The position numbers were made by a program, and so were the translations under genes. From Leucobacter exalbidus (GTDB lineage Bacteria; Actinomycetota; Actinomycetes; Actinomycetales; Microbacteriaceae): a DNA stretch of 64,000 bases. Of the stretch, positions 1 to 15,300 are shown in pieces (the stretch's first letter is position 1; each line of letters starts with the position of its first letter). The notes beneath the pieces were generated by a model. It searched no databases, had not been told where the DNA came from, and saw only the letters and a list, made by a program, of their open reading frames with translations. Location of the stretch: contig NZ_JAFIDA010000001.1 in the NCBI RefSeq assembly GCF_017834145.1, positions 1,302,001 through 1,366,000 on the forward strand. Reading direction: 5' to 3'.

Positions 1-121
1 TGACGCGCACTTCGTCGCGGTCAATCAGCTCGGCGGCCTGTGTGCGTGAGCGGGCGAGGCCCGCCTCAGCGAGCACACGGTCTAACCTGGTGGGCTCCCC
101 GGCCCAGGTTGACTCACGCAT
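1..121 (-). CDS. tlyA: TlyA-type rRNA 2'-O-methyltransferase / hemolysin, N-terminal fragment
   Basis: Only the first 40 codons lie in the window and the gene runs off the left edge. Reading the minus strand from the ATG at 119-121 gives a protein starting MREST, followed by RLDRVLAEAGLARSR and QAAELI. This is the characteristic start of the S4 RNA-binding domain of TlyA, which methylates ribose in 16S and 23S rRNA in actinobacteria. It overlaps the end of the small upstream ORF by 8 bp, and the order HAD phosphatase, small protein, TlyA matches Rv1692-Rv1693-Rv1694 of M. tuberculosis. The methyltransferase domain cannot be checked here. Confidence 0.85.
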   Translation of the reverse strand, partial: MRESTWAGEPTRLDRVLAEAGLARSRTQAAELIDRDEVRV

Positions 122-317
122 GCGGTCCACCTGATTTCGTGGCGTCTGCGGGCTGCTGGTCGCTTCGTTCAAGCTCGGTCACCAGTTCGTCGTGCAGCTG
201 GAGAAACCCGCTCGCCCGCTGGGCGAGGCTCAGTGCGCCGATGAGCTCGATGCGGTTGGTGAGCTCACTCGGGGTGAGCTCACCAACCTGCGGTGTCGCG
301 TCATCAAGATCTGTCAT
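114..317 (-). CDS. Small hypothetical protein between HAD phosphatase and TlyA
   Basis: A 67-residue ORF starting MTDLDDATPQVGEL, with no membrane segment or recognisable catalytic motif. The middle (roughly residues 20-52) is predicted by eye to be alpha-helical and amphipathic; the C-terminus is polar. Its stop overlaps the tlyA start, and it follows the HAD gene by 45 bp, so all are probably co-transcribed. A similarly small gene of unknown role (Rv1693) sits at this place in mycobacteria. Position and translational coupling are the main reasons to accept it; function is unknown. Confidence 0.65.
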   Translation of the reverse strand: MTDLDDATPQVGELTPSELTNRIELIGALSLAQRASGFLQLHDELVTELERSDQQPADATKSGGPHA

Positions 318-362
318 TCTCTTAGCCTAACGAGCACCACCGTCACGACGCGCGAACGCCGC

Positions 363-1403
363 TCAGCTCCAGTGATCCTTGTACAGAATCTCAGGAACTT
401 TCAGACCGTAAATTGCCAACCCTGAGCACCAAATCGCGGCGCAGCCGGCGCGCAGCAGGTTGATGGCGGAGTCGCCCTCGGCGACCACGTGTGCCACGTG
501 CCCATCCATGCGTACCTTCGCCGTGCCGACCTGCGCGGTGCCGTCTTTCAAAATCACCGTCTGCGGGTACGGCTCGTGCATCTTGTCGAGGGTCTCGACA
601 ATGAAGTCGGGCTGCATGTCTTTTGATGCGGCCACGAGCTGCTTGGGTCGGTCGACGCCGGTGAGCACGTGCAGCGAGGCAATGCCCGCGGCGCGCGCGC
701 CCTTGGTGTCGGTGTCGAGCCGATCGCCCAGCATGAGCGCGTTGCGGGTGCCGAAGCGTGCGAAGGCGGCCTCATAAATGGGGGTCTCGGGCTTGCCCGC
801 GAATACGGGAAGCCGCTGCACCGCCGTGTGCACCGCTGAGACGAGGGTGCCATTACCGGGGGCAAGCCCACGGTCGGTCGGAATCGTCCAGTCGGTGTTC
901 GTAGCGATCCAGGGCAGCTGGCTACCGTCCTCACGCTCAGCGAGCGCGTAGGTGGCCTCGGCAAGATCCGTCCACCCAATATCGGGCGAGAATCCCTGCA
1001 ACACGGCCACGGGCGCGTCGTCAGCGCTGCGGGTCACCTCGTACCCGGCTTTGCCGAGTTCGTCGACGAGACCGTCGCCGCCGATCACGAGCACGCGTGC
1101 GCCCGGAGCGACCGTCTCAGCGAGCATCGCGACGGCCGCCTGCGGCGAGGTCACGATATCTGCTGCGGTGACGGGCAACCCGAAGCCCTGCAACTGCACA
1201 GCGACCGTCTGGTCGGTGCGCGAAGCATTGTTGGTGAGGTACGCCACCCGTGCCGACGATGCGGCGCGGGTGAGCGACTCCACGGCGCCCGCGATGGGGT
1301 TGGGGCCGCGGTACACGACCCCATCGAGATCGCTCAAGATGAGCTCGCGCCCGGCGACGGGTGCGTCGCCGAGCGGAGTGGGCTTGGGCCCGAACAGCCT
1401 CAC
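363..1403 (-). CDS. HAD-IIA family sugar/glycerol phosphatase (NagD/Rv1692-like)
   Basis: 346 residues with a GTG start; its GTGA overlaps the stop of the upstream TPR gene by 4 bp. HAD motif I is [11 protein letters not shown] near residue 25, followed by the NagD-type cap region, and motif IV is [11 protein letters not shown] near residue 225. The last ~70 residues form an extra C-terminal domain, as in actinobacterial members. The M. tuberculosis gene in the same syntenic place, Rv1692, is a glycerol-3-phosphate phosphatase, so dephosphorylation of a small phosphorylated metabolite is likely. Substrate assignment is by analogy only. Confidence 0.85.
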   Translation of the reverse strand: MRLFGPKPTPLGDAPVAGRELILSDLDGVVYRGPNPIAGAVESLTRAASSARVAYLTNNASRTDQTVAVQLQGFGLPVTAADIVTSPQAAVAMLAETVAPGARVLVIGGDGLVDELGKAGYEVTRSADDAPVAVLQGFSPDIGWTDLAEATYALAEREDGSQLPWIATNTDWTIPTDRGLAPGNGTLVSAVHTAVQRLPVFAGKPETPIYEAAFARFGTRNALMLGDRLDTDTKGARAAGIASLHVLTGVDRPKQLVAASKDMQPDFIVETLDKMHEPYPQTVILKDGTAQVGTAKVRMDGHVAHVVAEGDSAINLLRAGCAAIWCSGLAIYGLKVPEILYKDHWS

Positions 1404-3772
1404 TGTGCTGCTCCTTCGCCTGCTGCTTCCTCAGTTGAATCGTCGATACCGGCGTCTGCGAGAATCTCGGCAACCTCGTCCTCGACGGACACGGCGGCGG
1501 GAGCCTCTTCAGCAGCAGCTTCTTCAGCAGGAGCTTCTTCAGCGGCAACTACCGCTGCGGGAGCTTCCTCAACAGGAGCTTCCTCAGCAGCTGCGGCCTC
1601 GGGGGCCTCGCTGTCGGCGGCTGCTGCGGGAGCTGAATCCTGATCCGGATCCTGCGTCGCCTCAGCAGCTACAGCCTCATCAGCACCGTCGACATCTTCG
1701 AGCTCAATGTCATCGAGCTCAACGCCCTCGGTCAGAACCTCGTTCATGTACTCGTCTTCGCGAACCTCGAATACCTCGAGTTCGTCGAAGCCGCCCTGGG
1801 CGGCCTGCAGCGCGCCTTCGGCCTGGTCAGCGCGAGCGAACCAGCGAGCTGCTTCGTCTTCGCGGCCCAGATCCTCGAGCACCGCGGCGTATGCACCGAA
1901 CAGGCTCGGGCTCCACAAGAAAGCCTTCTTGGGGTTCAACTCAGGGATCTCGAGCTCGAACAGTGCCTGCTGGGTCTGGCCCAGGTCGAGGCGGGCGCCA
2001 GAAACTGCGATCGCGAGGAGCACGCGCTCTTCGGTTTCGAGCTTGCTGGTGTCGGCTGCCTGAGCGGTTTCGATCGCCTTTTCGGGGCGGCCGAGGCCAC
2101 GCTCACAGTCCACCATCAGCGCGAGGTGGCCGTCGAGGCCGCTCAGCCGGCGGTAGGTGCGCAGTTCGCGCAGCGCCAGAGCGAAGTCGCCCGTGCGGTA
2201 TGCGGTGATCGCGAGTGTTTCACGTGCCACGGGGATGCGGCCGGCGCGACGGCTTGCCGAAAGCGCGTGCTGGTGCGCGAGCTCGGGCTCTTCGTCGATC
2301 AGGTACGCCACCATGGCGAGGTGACGCGCAACGCTCTCTTGCGTCTCGGGCTGCAGGGTCTTCAGCTCATTGCGGGCTGAGGGGTGCAGATCCTTCGGCT
2401 CGATCTCGTCGGGCAGCACCGGATCCTTGTGCTCGCTGCGCACCGGGCGCAGCTCGTGCTGCAGGCGCTCGGCCTCGGTGAACTCGCGTGCAGCGCCACC
2501 ACGGTCGCTGCGGCCGCCACCGCGGGTGCCGCCACGGCCGAAGGACTGCTGTCCCCGGTCGTCACGGTCGTCGCGACGGGGCGCGCGATCGCGGTCGCCG
2601 AAGTCACGGCGGGGTGCGCGATCGTCGCTGCGCTGGTTGTAGCCACCCTCACGACGGGGGCCACGGTCATCGCTGCGCTGGTTGTAGCCACCTTCGCGAC
2701 GGGGAGCCGAGTCACCGTCGCGGCGGGGCTTGAAGTCGTTATCGCGGCGCGGGCCACGATCATCGCTGCGCTGGTTAAAGCCACCCTCGCGACGCGGCTT
2801 GAAGTCGCCGTCACGGCGGGGGCCGCGGTCGTCACGATCGTCGCGACGGGGCGCACGATCGCGGTCGCCGAAATCACGGCGAGGCGCACGGTCGTCGCTG
2901 CGCTGGTTGAAGCCGCCCTCACGACGGGAGCCACGATCGTCACTGCGCTGGTTGAAACCACCCTCACGACGAGGAGCTGAGTCACCGTCGCGGCGGGGCT
3001 TGAAGTCGTTATCGCGGCGCGGGCCACGATCATCGCTGCGCTGGTTGTAGCCACCCTCTCGACGAGGCTTGAAGTCGCCGTCACGGCGGGGGCCGCGGTC
3101 GTCACGATCGTCGCGACGGGGCGCACGATCGCGGTCGCCGAAATCACGGCGGGGTGCGCGATCGTCGCTGCGCTGGTTGTAGCCGCCTTCGCGACGGGGA
3201 GCTGAGTCGCCGTCACGACGAGGCTTGAACTCGCCCTCGCGGCGCGGGCCACGATCATCGCTGCGCTGGTTAAAGCCGCCTTCGCGACGAGGCTTGAAGT
3301 CGCCTTCGCGGCGCGGGCCACGATCGTCGCTGCGCTGGTTGAAACCACCTTCGCGACGCGGCTTGAATTCGCCGTCACGACGAGGTGCACGATCGCGCTC
3401 GCCGAAGTCACGGCGAGGCGCGCGGTCATCGCTGCGCTGGTTGTAGCCGCCCTCGCGACGGGGAGCTGAGTCGCCGTCACGGCGGGGCTTGAAGTCATTA
3501 TCGCGGCGGGGCTTGAACTCGCCCTCGCGGCGCGGCTTGAAGTCGTTATCGCGGCGCGGACCACGATCATCGCTACGCTGGTTGTAGCCGCCCTCGCGAC
3601 GGGGCTTGAACTCACCGTCACGGCGGGGTGCGCGGTCATCGCTGCGCGGGGCACTGCTGCCCTCGCGGCGAGGCCCGCGGTCGTCGCGACGCTGGTCGCC
3701 TTCGCCGCGCGGGTTCTGTGATTTCCGGGGGCCGCGATCTGCGTGGTCGCGCCGGTCTGGACGTTCATTCAT
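1400..3772 (-). CDS. TPR-like protein with long Arg/Asp/Gly-rich N-terminal repeat domain and acidic C-tail
   Basis: 790 residues; ATG preceded by GGAGG at 5-nt spacing. Three regions are visible. Residues ~1-430 are low complexity, built from short units such as [17 protein letters not shown] and [10 protein letters not shown], plus [12 protein letters not shown]. This is strongly charged and certainly disordered. Residues ~431-655 are helical with TPR-like spacing ([50 protein letters not shown]). Residues ~656-790 are acidic and Ala/Glu-rich. The TPR core matches the type of gene found beside the HAD/TlyA genes in actinobacteria (Rv1691 position). The N-terminal basic/Gly-rich tract suggests RNA or ribosome binding, which is inference. 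The repeat number could vary between strains. Confidence 0.8.
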   Translation of the reverse strand: MNERPDRRDHADRGPRKSQNPRGEGDQRRDDRGPRREGSSAPRSDDRAPRRDGEFKPRREGGYNQRSDDRGPRRDNDFKPRREGEFKPRRDNDFKPRRDGDSAPRREGGYNQRSDDRAPRRDFGERDRAPRRDGEFKPRREGGFNQRSDDRGPRREGDFKPRREGGFNQRSDDRGPRREGEFKPRRDGDSAPRREGGYNQRSDDRAPRRDFGDRDRAPRRDDRDDRGPRRDGDFKPRREGGYNQRSDDRGPRRDNDFKPRRDGDSAPRREGGFNQRSDDRGSRREGGFNQRSDDRAPRRDFGDRDRAPRRDDRDDRGPRRDGDFKPRREGGFNQRSDDRGPRRDNDFKPRRDGDSAPRREGGYNQRSDDRGPRREGGYNQRSDDRAPRRDFGDRDRAPRRDDRDDRGQQSFGRGGTRGGGRSDRGGAAREFTEAERLQHELRPVRSEHKDPVLPDEIEPKDLHPSARNELKTLQPETQESVARHLAMVAYLIDEEPELAHQHALSASRRAGRIPVARETLAITAYRTGDFALALRELRTYRRLSGLDGHLALMVDCERGLGRPEKAIETAQAADTSKLETEERVLLAIAVSGARLDLGQTQQALFELEIPELNPKKAFLWSPSLFGAYAAVLEDLGREDEAARWFARADQAEGALQAAQGGFDELEVFEVREDEYMNEVLTEGVELDDIELEDVDGADEAVAAEATQDPDQDSAPAAAADSEAPEAAAAEEAPVEEAPAAVVAAEEAPAEEAAAEEAPAAVSVEDEVAEILADAGIDDSTEEAAGEGAAQ
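2550..3730. repeat. Coding minisatellite-like repeats within the TPR gene
   Basis: About 1.2 kb of imperfect, interleaved direct repeats encode the Arg/Asp/Gly-rich units. Recurring blocks include cgatcatcgctgcgctggtt, gaggcttgaagtcgcc and gtcgccgaagtcacggcg. The repeats keep the reading frame on the minus strand and leave long spurious frames open on the plus strand. Unit order is not regular enough for a single period. Confidence 0.8.
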
Positions 3773-3819
3773 GGGTGCCTCCCGAAAACACTGTTTAACT
3801 TTAAGTCTACAAAATAAAA

Positions 3820-3870
3820 AAGGAGCCGCAGAGCATCACACGATCATCGTGTAATACCCCACGACCCCTT
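3820..3870 (-). terminator. Rho-independent terminator of rRNA operon 1
   Basis: On the minus strand the two 24-nt arms (3847-3870 and 3820-3843) pair along their whole length with G-U wobbles, closing a 3-nt loop. A T-rich tract (TTTTTATTTTG) follows at 3809-3819. It lies 11 bp beyond the 5S gene, as expected for the end of the operon. Confidence 0.9.
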
Positions 3871-3880
3871 ATTAAAAGGT

Positions 3881-3999
3881 GTCCGGCGGTGACCTACTCT
3901 CCCACACCCTCCCGAGTGCAGTACCATCGGCGCAATCAGTCTTAGCTTCCGGGTTCGGAATGTAACCGGGCGTTTCCCTGATGCTATAACCACCGTAAC
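3881..3999 (-). rRNA. rrf: 5S ribosomal RNA, copy 1
   Basis: Minus strand, about 119 nt, starting GTTACGGTGGTTATAGCATC and ending near CACCGCCGGAC. It contains the conserved loop CATTCCGAACCCGGAAGCTAAG. It differs from copy 2 at 3964 (A in the plus strand here, G at 17347). Ends are estimated to within a few bases. Confidence 0.93.
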
Positions 4000-4145
4000 T
4001 CTATCAACATACAAACCACACCCAAACCCTGACACCAAAAAGTGACTTGTTTGGGGGTGTGGCCGTCCGTTGGGAACCACAAAGTAGACGCGAACAATCG
4101 TTACACAAAAATTAGGATCTTATGCCCAACACAATGTTGGGAAGA

Positions 4146-9198
<5,053 letters not shown>

Positions 9199-9541
9199 TA
9201 AAAAATTACATGCCCCACCAGAAAACGGAAAAAGCTTCCCAGCAGAACGAGTTCAACCTGACAAAAACGAACATCATTACTGACGTTCATATAATTTGTC
9301 CAAAACAACCCCACCAATCCGAAGATCGGGAAGGGTTTAAATAAATTGGCATTTGACAATTTAAGTGCACACTATTGAGTTCTCAAGGACCAGACACTCC
9401 CCGTACCAGCCAAAGGCCTTCCGAAGAGCAACCTGTCTAACTTACCACAACTTCAAGTAAGTATTTGCGCAAGCTAATGAGCCGGACTGTTGTTCCGGCC
9501 CGGCAGCGTTGCAGCGACAAGAGATAACAATACGCAGATGC
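9199..9541 (-). promoter_or_regulatory. Leader and promoter region of rRNA operon 1
   Basis: No gene. It is conserved with the copy upstream of the second operon up to about 9540, where similarity stops abruptly. It contains a CCTTGAGAACTC box on the minus strand (9365-9388), an element shared with the spacer. The promoter probably lies in the 9400-9540 part, but I could not settle on one -35/-10 pair. From 9542 to 9656 I see nothing recognisable. Confidence 0.6.
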
Positions 9542-9656
9542 CAAGGTCAGGGCAAGTCCTGCCCCTCCCCATGGCGTGTCGCCGCAGTATCCCCGCAATG
9601 TCGGCACGTTGTGATGCGCCGATGTGCGACGGCTTCAACGACCATATTCGTTACAG

Positions 9657-10727
9657 TCACTCAAGTGCAGTGGCACCTGCCGCCCTCAATCGCTGGCGCA
9701 CGATCGCAATGGGGATGCCGTGGGCTACCCGCCCTTCGGGCCCATATGCGGTTGATGCACGCAGCACCGAGTTGATGAGTGCTTCCTCTACCGCAAGCAT
9801 CGTGGCGTGAAACAGCGGGGAGAGGTCTGCGTCTGCCGGGTGTTCGCCAGCCCACCCACGTGCAGCTTCGGTGCCGTTGCCCGCTGTAGAGAACGCGATC
9901 GCATAGTCCCCACTTCCGTTCGCGAAGTCTGCCCCCACTCCCCGCATGCCGTAGATCGCTCGCCGCGCGAGACGATTGAGCTGGCGGCCATCAAATGGTG
10001 CGTCGATCGCAACGACGATCATGCACGAATTGCCCACGGTTTCGGCGGGTGGGTCGGGCAGCATATGGGCGGCCGGCATAGGTACGCCGGCGATCCGCAG
10101 GGTGCCGGTGAAGTTACTCTGCACGAGCACACCGACGGTGACGCTTCGGTCGTTCAGAGTGACGATTCGCGAGGCAGTACCGATGCCCCCTTTGAACCCA
10201 AGCGCGGTGGTGCCGGTGCCCGCGCCGACGTTGCCTTCGGCCACTGGACCAGATGCGGCTGCGGCGAGCGCGTGATGCACGTGATCGGCCGTGATTGGCC
10301 GTTGCCTGATGTGCGACAGGAAACCGTCATTGGTCTCCCCCACCACCGGGTTCAATGAAGTGGTGTCTGCATGCCAGGGTTGCGCGAGCACTTCGGTGAG
10401 GAGCGCGTCAGCCACTCGAAAGGCAGACAGTGTGCTGGTCAGCAGCACCGGGGTTTCGATCTCGCCCAGCTCGGTGATCTGCGTCGCGCCGACGAGTTTG
10501 CCGTATCCGTTGCCCACGGCGAGGCCGGCGGGCACTGACCGGCACCCCGCCGACAGCGCATCGGGAACGATCGCGGTCACCCCCGTATTGATTTCGGCGG
10601 CGGTGACCGTCGCGTGCCCGACCCGCACGCCGGCCACATCGGTGATCGCGTTGTGTTGCCCGCGCGGGTATGGGCCGGTCCCAATGCCCAGGTCAGCGAG
10701 TCTGGGCCGCGAAGTATCGTCCTGCAC
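9657..10727 (-). CDS. P1-family (DmpA-like) self-processing aminopeptidase
   Basis: 356 residues, GTG start, 3 bp after the ABC ATPase stop, so probably the last gene of the transporter operon. Family features: ITDVAGVRVGHATV near the N-terminus, GFKGGIGTASR around residue 178, and the autoproteolysis site VGNSCMIVVA. The Asn233-Ser234 bond would be cut to expose Ser234 as the nucleophile. Known relatives (DmpA, BapA) remove N-terminal D-, L- or beta-amino acids from short peptides and amides. No signal peptide, so cytoplasmic. Its linkage to an uptake system suggests it processes the imported substrate. Confidence 0.85.
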   Translation of the reverse strand: MQDDTSRPRLADLGIGTGPYPRGQHNAITDVAGVRVGHATVTAAEINTGVTAIVPDALSAGCRSVPAGLAVGNGYGKLVGATQITELGEIETPVLLTSTLSAFRVADALLTEVLAQPWHADTTSLNPVVGETNDGFLSHIRQRPITADHVHHALAAAASGPVAEGNVGAGTGTTALGFKGGIGTASRIVTLNDRSVTVGVLVQSNFTGTLRIAGVPMPAAHMLPDPPAETVGNSCMIVVAIDAPFDGRQLNRLARRAIYGMRGVGADFANGSGDYAIAFSTAGNGTEAARGWAGEHPADADLSPLFHATMLAVEEALINSVLRASTAYGPEGRVAHGIPIAIVRQRLRAAGATALE

Positions 10728-10730
10728 GTG

Positions 10731-11495
10731 TTACCGCACCCGGTCGAGGAAGCTGCGGGTGCGCACCGAGTTCGGGTCATCGATGACGGCCTGCGGGGTA
10801 CCCGATTCAATGACGCGCCCCTGATCGAAGAAGCTGAGGGTATCGGCCACCTCCTTGGCGAAGGCGATCTCGTGTGTCACGACGACCATGGTCATGCCGT
10901 CGCGTGCCAGCCCCCGCATCGTCTCGAGTACCTCGTCCACGAGTTCGGGGTCGAGCGCGCTGGTGGGTTCATCGAACAACATCAGCGCCGGATCCATCGC
11001 GAGCGCCCGCGCGATCGCGACGCGCTGTTGCTGACCACCCGACAGCTGGTGTGGTTGCTTGTGGGCATGCTCGGCCAGTCCCACCCGGTCAAGTTCTTCG
11101 AGGGCGCGGGCGTTGGCTTGGGTGACCGGCATCTTTTTCACGTGCAGCAGCGCTGCGGCCACGTTCTCTTGCGCATTGAGGTGCCCGTAGAGGTTGAAGC
11201 GCTGAAACACCATGCCGATGGCCGAGCGAAACTGAGCCATGCGCTGGTCATTCAACTGGTGGTAGCGGCCGTTGCGCAGGGAGTATCCCACCTGTTCACC
11301 GCGCACGATGAGGCTGCCAGCATCGATGGATTCAAGCGCGTTGATCGTGCGCAGAAAGGTTGACTTGCCCGAACCCGATGGCCCAATAATGCAGCTCACC
11401 TCGCCGCGCTGCACCTCGAAGTCGACGCCCTGCAGCACCTGGTTCGCACCAAAGGCTTTGCACACACCCCGCGCGTCAACAAGTAGCTCGCTCAT
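10731..11495 (-). CDS. Polar amino-acid-type ABC transporter, ATP-binding protein
   Basis: 254 residues. Walker [10 protein letters not shown] near residue 39, signature LSGGQQQR, Walker [14 protein letters not shown] and the switch HEIAFAKEV are all intact. The type matches GlnQ/HisP. Its ATG overlaps the permease stop (ATGA, 11492-11495), so the two are translationally coupled. It powers uptake through the permease and lipoprotein encoded upstream. The exact substrate is not readable, but the neighbouring peptidase and amidohydrolase remnant suggest an amide- or peptide-like compound. Confidence 0.9.
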   Translation of the reverse strand: MSELLVDARGVCKAFGANQVLQGVDFEVQRGEVSCIIGPSGSGKSTFLRTINALESIDAGSLIVRGEQVGYSLRNGRYHQLNDQRMAQFRSAIGMVFQRFNLYGHLNAQENVAAALLHVKKMPVTQANARALEELDRVGLAEHAHKQPHQLSGGQQQRVAIARALAMDPALMLFDEPTSALDPELVDEVLETMRGLARDGMTMVVVTHEIAFAKEVADTLSFFDQGRVIESGTPQAVIDDPNSVRTRSFLDRVR

Positions 11496-12457
11496 CGTCG
11501 TGCCCCCTTCTTCTGGTCTGCGCCCGGCAGTTTGATGCTCTCGGTGGCCACACGAATCATTTTCTGCGCAAACCCTTCGCCCCGAATCACGCGCACGCGG
11601 TCTTGCCCAAACCGCTTCTCGAGCAGCGATTGCAGGTAGGTAGCGATGGCGGTCATCAGCATGTACCAGAGGCTCGCAACGATCAGCAGCTCAATGATGA
11701 GGTTGTTCTGCTTGTAGATACGGCTGGCGTTGGTCATCAGGTCGTTACCGGCCACGACCACAATGAGTGACGTGGTTTTCAGCATCGAGATGAATTCGTT
11801 GCCGGTGGGCGGAATGATGATGCGCAACGCCTGGGGCAGCACGATCAGCCGCATGGTCTGCGCATTGGTCATGCCGCCGGCGAGGGCGGCTTCTCGTTGC
11901 CCCTGGTCGACGGCTTGAATGCCGGCGCGCACCGTTTCTGCAAAATAGGCGGCAAGGTTGAGCCCTAAGCCCAGCAGCGCGGCGATCGATCCGCTGATCA
12001 GCACGTTGGTGTCCCACCGCATGCCGATGTTCGTGAACGGGATTTTCAGCGTGATGTAGGGCAGCAAAAATGCCAGGTTAAACCAGAAGATCAGTTGCAC
12101 AAGCACCGGGGTCCCCCGGAAGAACCAGATGTACCCCTCTGCGATCCACCGCAGCACCGGGTTCTGTGAGATTTTCATCACGGCGAGCAGCACGCCCGTG
12201 ATGAGTCCCAGCACGGTCGCAGCGAGGCTCACCCAGATAGTGACCCATACCCCCTCGAGAATGGTCGTCGAGAAGAGGTACTCCCACACCCGGTTCCAGC
12301 GAATATTGGGGTTGAGGATCAAGATTGACAGCGCCCACAGCACGACTGCGACCGCAATCACTCCCACGACCCACCGTCGCCAGTGGAGCGTGGGCGCGAT
12401 CGCAATGCGTTCGCCTGCCGGGCCCTCAAACGGGACCGCGCGGGTATGAGTTTTCAT
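11492..12457 (-). CDS. Polar amino-acid-type ABC transporter permease
   Basis: 321 residues with about five to six hydrophobic helices. It carries the HisM/GlnP-type EAA loop ([26 protein letters not shown]). It has ~25 hydrophilic residues at the N-terminus before the first helix and a long basic C-terminal tail after the last, both somewhat longer than usual. It lies between the binding-protein and ATPase genes in one operon. A single permease gene implies a homodimeric channel. Confidence 0.9.
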   Translation of the reverse strand: MKTHTRAVPFEGPAGERIAIAPTLHWRRWVVGVIAVAVVLWALSILILNPNIRWNRVWEYLFSTTILEGVWVTIWVSLAATVLGLITGVLLAVMKISQNPVLRWIAEGYIWFFRGTPVLVQLIFWFNLAFLLPYITLKIPFTNIGMRWDTNVLISGSIAALLGLGLNLAAYFAETVRAGIQAVDQGQREAALAGGMTNAQTMRLIVLPQALRIIIPPTGNEFISMLKTTSLIVVVAGNDLMTNASRIYKQNNLIIELLIVASLWYMLMTAIATYLQSLLEKRFGQDRVRVIRGEGFAQKMIRVATESIKLPGADQKKGARR

Positions 12458-12502
12458 GTTGCTACCGTTCTGCGAGGGAGGCTAGGTGAACCTGGTGCGT
12501 CG

Positions 12503-13492
12503 TTAGTCACCGCCGTTGATCGTGACGGTTTCCACCGCCATTCCCTCAACGTTCCAAGCTGCGAGCAGCTCACCGTAAGTGCCGTCGTCAACGAGCTCTT
12601 GCAGCGCGGTCTGCACCGCGGTGGCGAGCTCGGTGTCTGCCTTATCGACTCCGATACCCCACAGGCTTTCGCCGCCGTCGATCGCGATCGCTTCCATCTT
12701 GTTGGCGGGGTCGGCCTCGCGGGCCTTCGCGACAGGGAAGTCGGTGATGGTCGCGACGGCGCGGCCGCTTTGTACGGCCAGGTTAGCCGGTGCGTCTCCG
12801 TCAAAACGCAGCACCTCGTAAGGTTCGCTGCCCGCTTCGGTGCAGATCTCAGAGAATTCGTCAGCCAGGATGGCCGATGATCCCGAGTCAACGACCGCAA
12901 CGATCTTGCCGCATAAATCAGCCGGCGCCGCAATGTTTTCGGGGTTTCCTGTGGACACGAGGAAGGCGTTACCAGCTGAGACGTAGTCCACAAACGTGGT
13001 GGTTTCGCGGCGCTCGGCATTATCGGTCATCGAGCTCATCAGTACGTCATAGCGGTTCGAAATCAAGCCCGGAATCATCGAGTTGAACTCTTGATCCTCG
13101 AGCGTCATCGTCACTCCGAGCTTGCGGGCGATGGCGTGTGCGATCGCCGGATCGACCCCGATGATGTCCTTCTTGTTGGTTCCCCACTCTTCCATCGGCG
13201 GGTAGCCCACTGAGGTCACGAACTTGATGCCGTCGGTGGCGTAGTTCGCGGGGAGTTCGGCGGCCGCCGTGGCCGAGGGTTCGATGCCCTCAATGATGGC
13301 TTTCGCTTTTTCTTCGTCGGGGACCGCCATAAATTCAACCTCGCCGGTTGATTCTGCGGGTTTCTCGGTGTCGGCGAGTGACTCGCCTCCGCAGGCGGTA
13401 AGCCCCGCCAGCAGCAGGCCAGCACCCGCGACGCCGGCCAGCGCGCGCACGAGGTTGCCGGGCCGGTTGATGCGTGTCATAACTGAATTCAT
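12503..13492 (-). CDS. ABC transporter substrate-binding lipoprotein
   Basis: Start set at the ATG at 13492 (MNSVMTRINRP), which has GAGGAG at 6-nt spacing; an upstream in-frame extension lacks one. This gives 329 residues. A lipoprotein signal peptide ends in the lipobox LTAC, with Cys34 as the lipidation site. The body is a type 3 (amino-acid) periplasmic binding fold (GVDPAIAHAIARKLGVTM; VDSGSSAILADEF). It is the first transporter gene of the operon and would deliver substrate to the permease. Confidence 0.9.
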   Translation of the reverse strand: MNSVMTRINRPGNLVRALAGVAGAGLLLAGLTACGGESLADTEKPAESTGEVEFMAVPDEEKAKAIIEGIEPSATAAAELPANYATDGIKFVTSVGYPPMEEWGTNKKDIIGVDPAIAHAIARKLGVTMTLEDQEFNSMIPGLISNRYDVLMSSMTDNAERRETTTFVDYVSAGNAFLVSTGNPENIAAPADLCGKIVAVVDSGSSAILADEFSEICTEAGSEPYEVLRFDGDAPANLAVQSGRAVATITDFPVAKAREADPANKMEAIAIDGGESLWGIGVDKADTELATAVQTALQELVDDGTYGELLAAWNVEGMAVETVTINGGD

Positions 13493-13530
13493 GGGGTGCT
13501 CCTCAGGCTTCGTTGTCTTAGGGGTGTGCA

Positions 13531-15129
13531 TTATGAACGGGTAAACACGATCTCGCCAGCGACCGCGGTCGCTGCGACGGTGATCTGCCAAATCGATGCC
13601 GGATCAATCGTGAAGGGGTCTTGGTCGAGTGCAATGAAGTCGGCAAAATAGCCGGGGGCGAGGCGTCCCGCGTGGTCACCCATGCCCGCTGCGACGGCGG
13701 GTTCTCTGGTGAATCCGCGGAGGGCTTCAGCCACGGTGACTCGCTGCTCGGGTTCACGCCCGCCCTCGGGGTCGCCGTCTCGTCGGGTGCGGGTGACGGC
13801 GGCGTGCACGCCAAAGAGTGGGTCAGCCGGTTCGACCGGAGCATCTGATCCGAACGCGACGGTGACCCCGGCGTCGATGAGCGCGCGCCACGGGTAGTGC
13901 CCAATATCGCGCTCCCCCAGCAGCTCGACGCTGAGCGGGTAGTCACTCGTGCAGTGGATCGGTTGCATCGAGGCCACGACCCCGAGCTGCGCGAAGCGGG
14001 TGACGTCTTCCCATTGTAGGTGCTGAGAATGCTCGATCCTCAGCTGCAATCCAGCGCGGTGAGCCTGTTCAGCAATCGGGGTATAGGCATTGAGCACGAG
14101 GGTGTTGGCCTGGTCGCCGATCGCGTGCGTGGCCACCGCGATACCGGCGTTCACCGCTTTCTCGACCAGCACCGTCAATTCGGCGAACGGGGTCACAGCT
14201 ATGCCCCGGTTGCCGGGATCGCCGGTGAAATCCTCGTGCAGATGCGCCGTATGCGAGCCCAGTGCACCGTCAGAGTACAGCTTCACGGGGCCCACGGTGA
14301 GACGATCGTCGCCGTCGCCGGTGCGCACGCCCTGGGCGATCGCCTCGTCAAGATCAAACACGTCGATGCCGATGTGCGCGCGCAACCGCAGCCGCCCCTC
14401 AGCGTGCAGCCGTGCGTAGGCGTCACGCACGTCAGCCCCTTCAAAATTGGTGACCTGGGTGATCCCCATCGCGAGGAGTTCTTCGTGGGCTAGCGCCAAC
14501 ATGTCGTGCAGTCGCGGCACGAGACTCAGTTCAGACGCCACCCGCAACGGCTCTTCGGCAGTTTCGAACACCATGCCCGATGGGATCTGCGTGCCAGCTT
14601 CGCGGGTGATACGGCCGCCCACCGGATCGGGAGTGTGCTCGGTGATGCCGGCGGCATTCAGCCCCGCAGTGTTTGCCCACGCCGAATGTCCGTCGATGCT
14701 GGGCAGCGAGACCGGCCGGTCGCCGAAGATCGCATCGAGGTGATGCCTGGTCGGCTCGGGCCGCCCTTCTCATGCATTGCGATCCCACCGCCCACCGAGC
14801 ACCCAATCGGTGCCGGGGTGCGAGGCTTCGTACGCACGCAACCGGTCGAGCGCTTCGTCGAGGGTGGCGCATCCGCGCAGATCTGGCGCATCGATCTCAC
14901 GCGCCAGGTTGCCAGTGTGGATGTGTGCGTCGTGAAACCCGGGGAGCACGATCTCACCCGGCAGCGTGACCTCAACGGTGCCCGTTGGGCTCTGCCCGCG
15001 CAGTTCATCGGGGGTGCCCAGCGCAACGATGATGCCGTCTGCCACCAGCATGGCACCGTGCACCTCACCCGCATCATTCGCGCCGTCGAGGGTACGAATA
15101 TTGGGGTGAAGGTAGAGCGTGTGGACCAT
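13531..15129 (-). pseudogene. YtcJ-type amidohydrolase interrupted by an in-frame TGA
   Basis: Both halves lie in one frame: codons from 15129 to 14773 encode the N-terminus (LPGFHDAHIHTGN metal motif), and 14769 to 13531 encode the rest. A single TGA at 14770-14772 follows GGRWDRNA, where family members commonly have a Trp, so a TGG-to-TGA change is the simplest explanation. The downstream part is well conserved by eye (ATHAIGDQANTLVLNAY; RIEHSQHLQ; FGSDAPVEPADPLFGVHAAVTR). Start chosen at 15129 because AAGGA lies 6 nt upstream. Without the stop it would be ~532 residues, normal for the family. Sequencing error remains possible. Confidence 0.75.
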
Positions 15130-15252
15130 TAGCATTCCTTACTTCGCTGTAAGTATCTCGGTCGTGCCGCCCTGTGAAGTGCGGCACTTGACCTCTAGAG
15201 TAGGGCAGTTTGGCCCGTTTGAATGTAAATTTGTTGTAAACGTGTCACCATT

Positions 15253-15265
15253 GCATTAGCAATGC
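15253..15265. promoter_or_regulatory. Short palindrome upstream of the LysR gene
   Basis: GCATT-AGC-AATGC lies in the divergent region between the amidohydrolase remnant and the LysR gene. Dyad sites of this kind often bind LysR regulators. Candidate autoregulatory site only. Confidence 0.35.
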
Positions 15266-15300
15266 TGTTGCTTAAAGGTGAGCAGCGGGAAGGAGCGGTT

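Noticed and set aside
952-3050. Long plus-strand frames opposite the HAD and TPR genes
   Set aside because: They are shadows created by the codon-position GC bias and by the repeat units; composition is Ser/Arg-rich and no start site is supported.
14770-14772. Selenocysteine codon in the amidohydrolase
   Set aside because: No selenoprotein is known in this family and there is no evident SECIS hairpin; a Trp-to-stop change is simpler.
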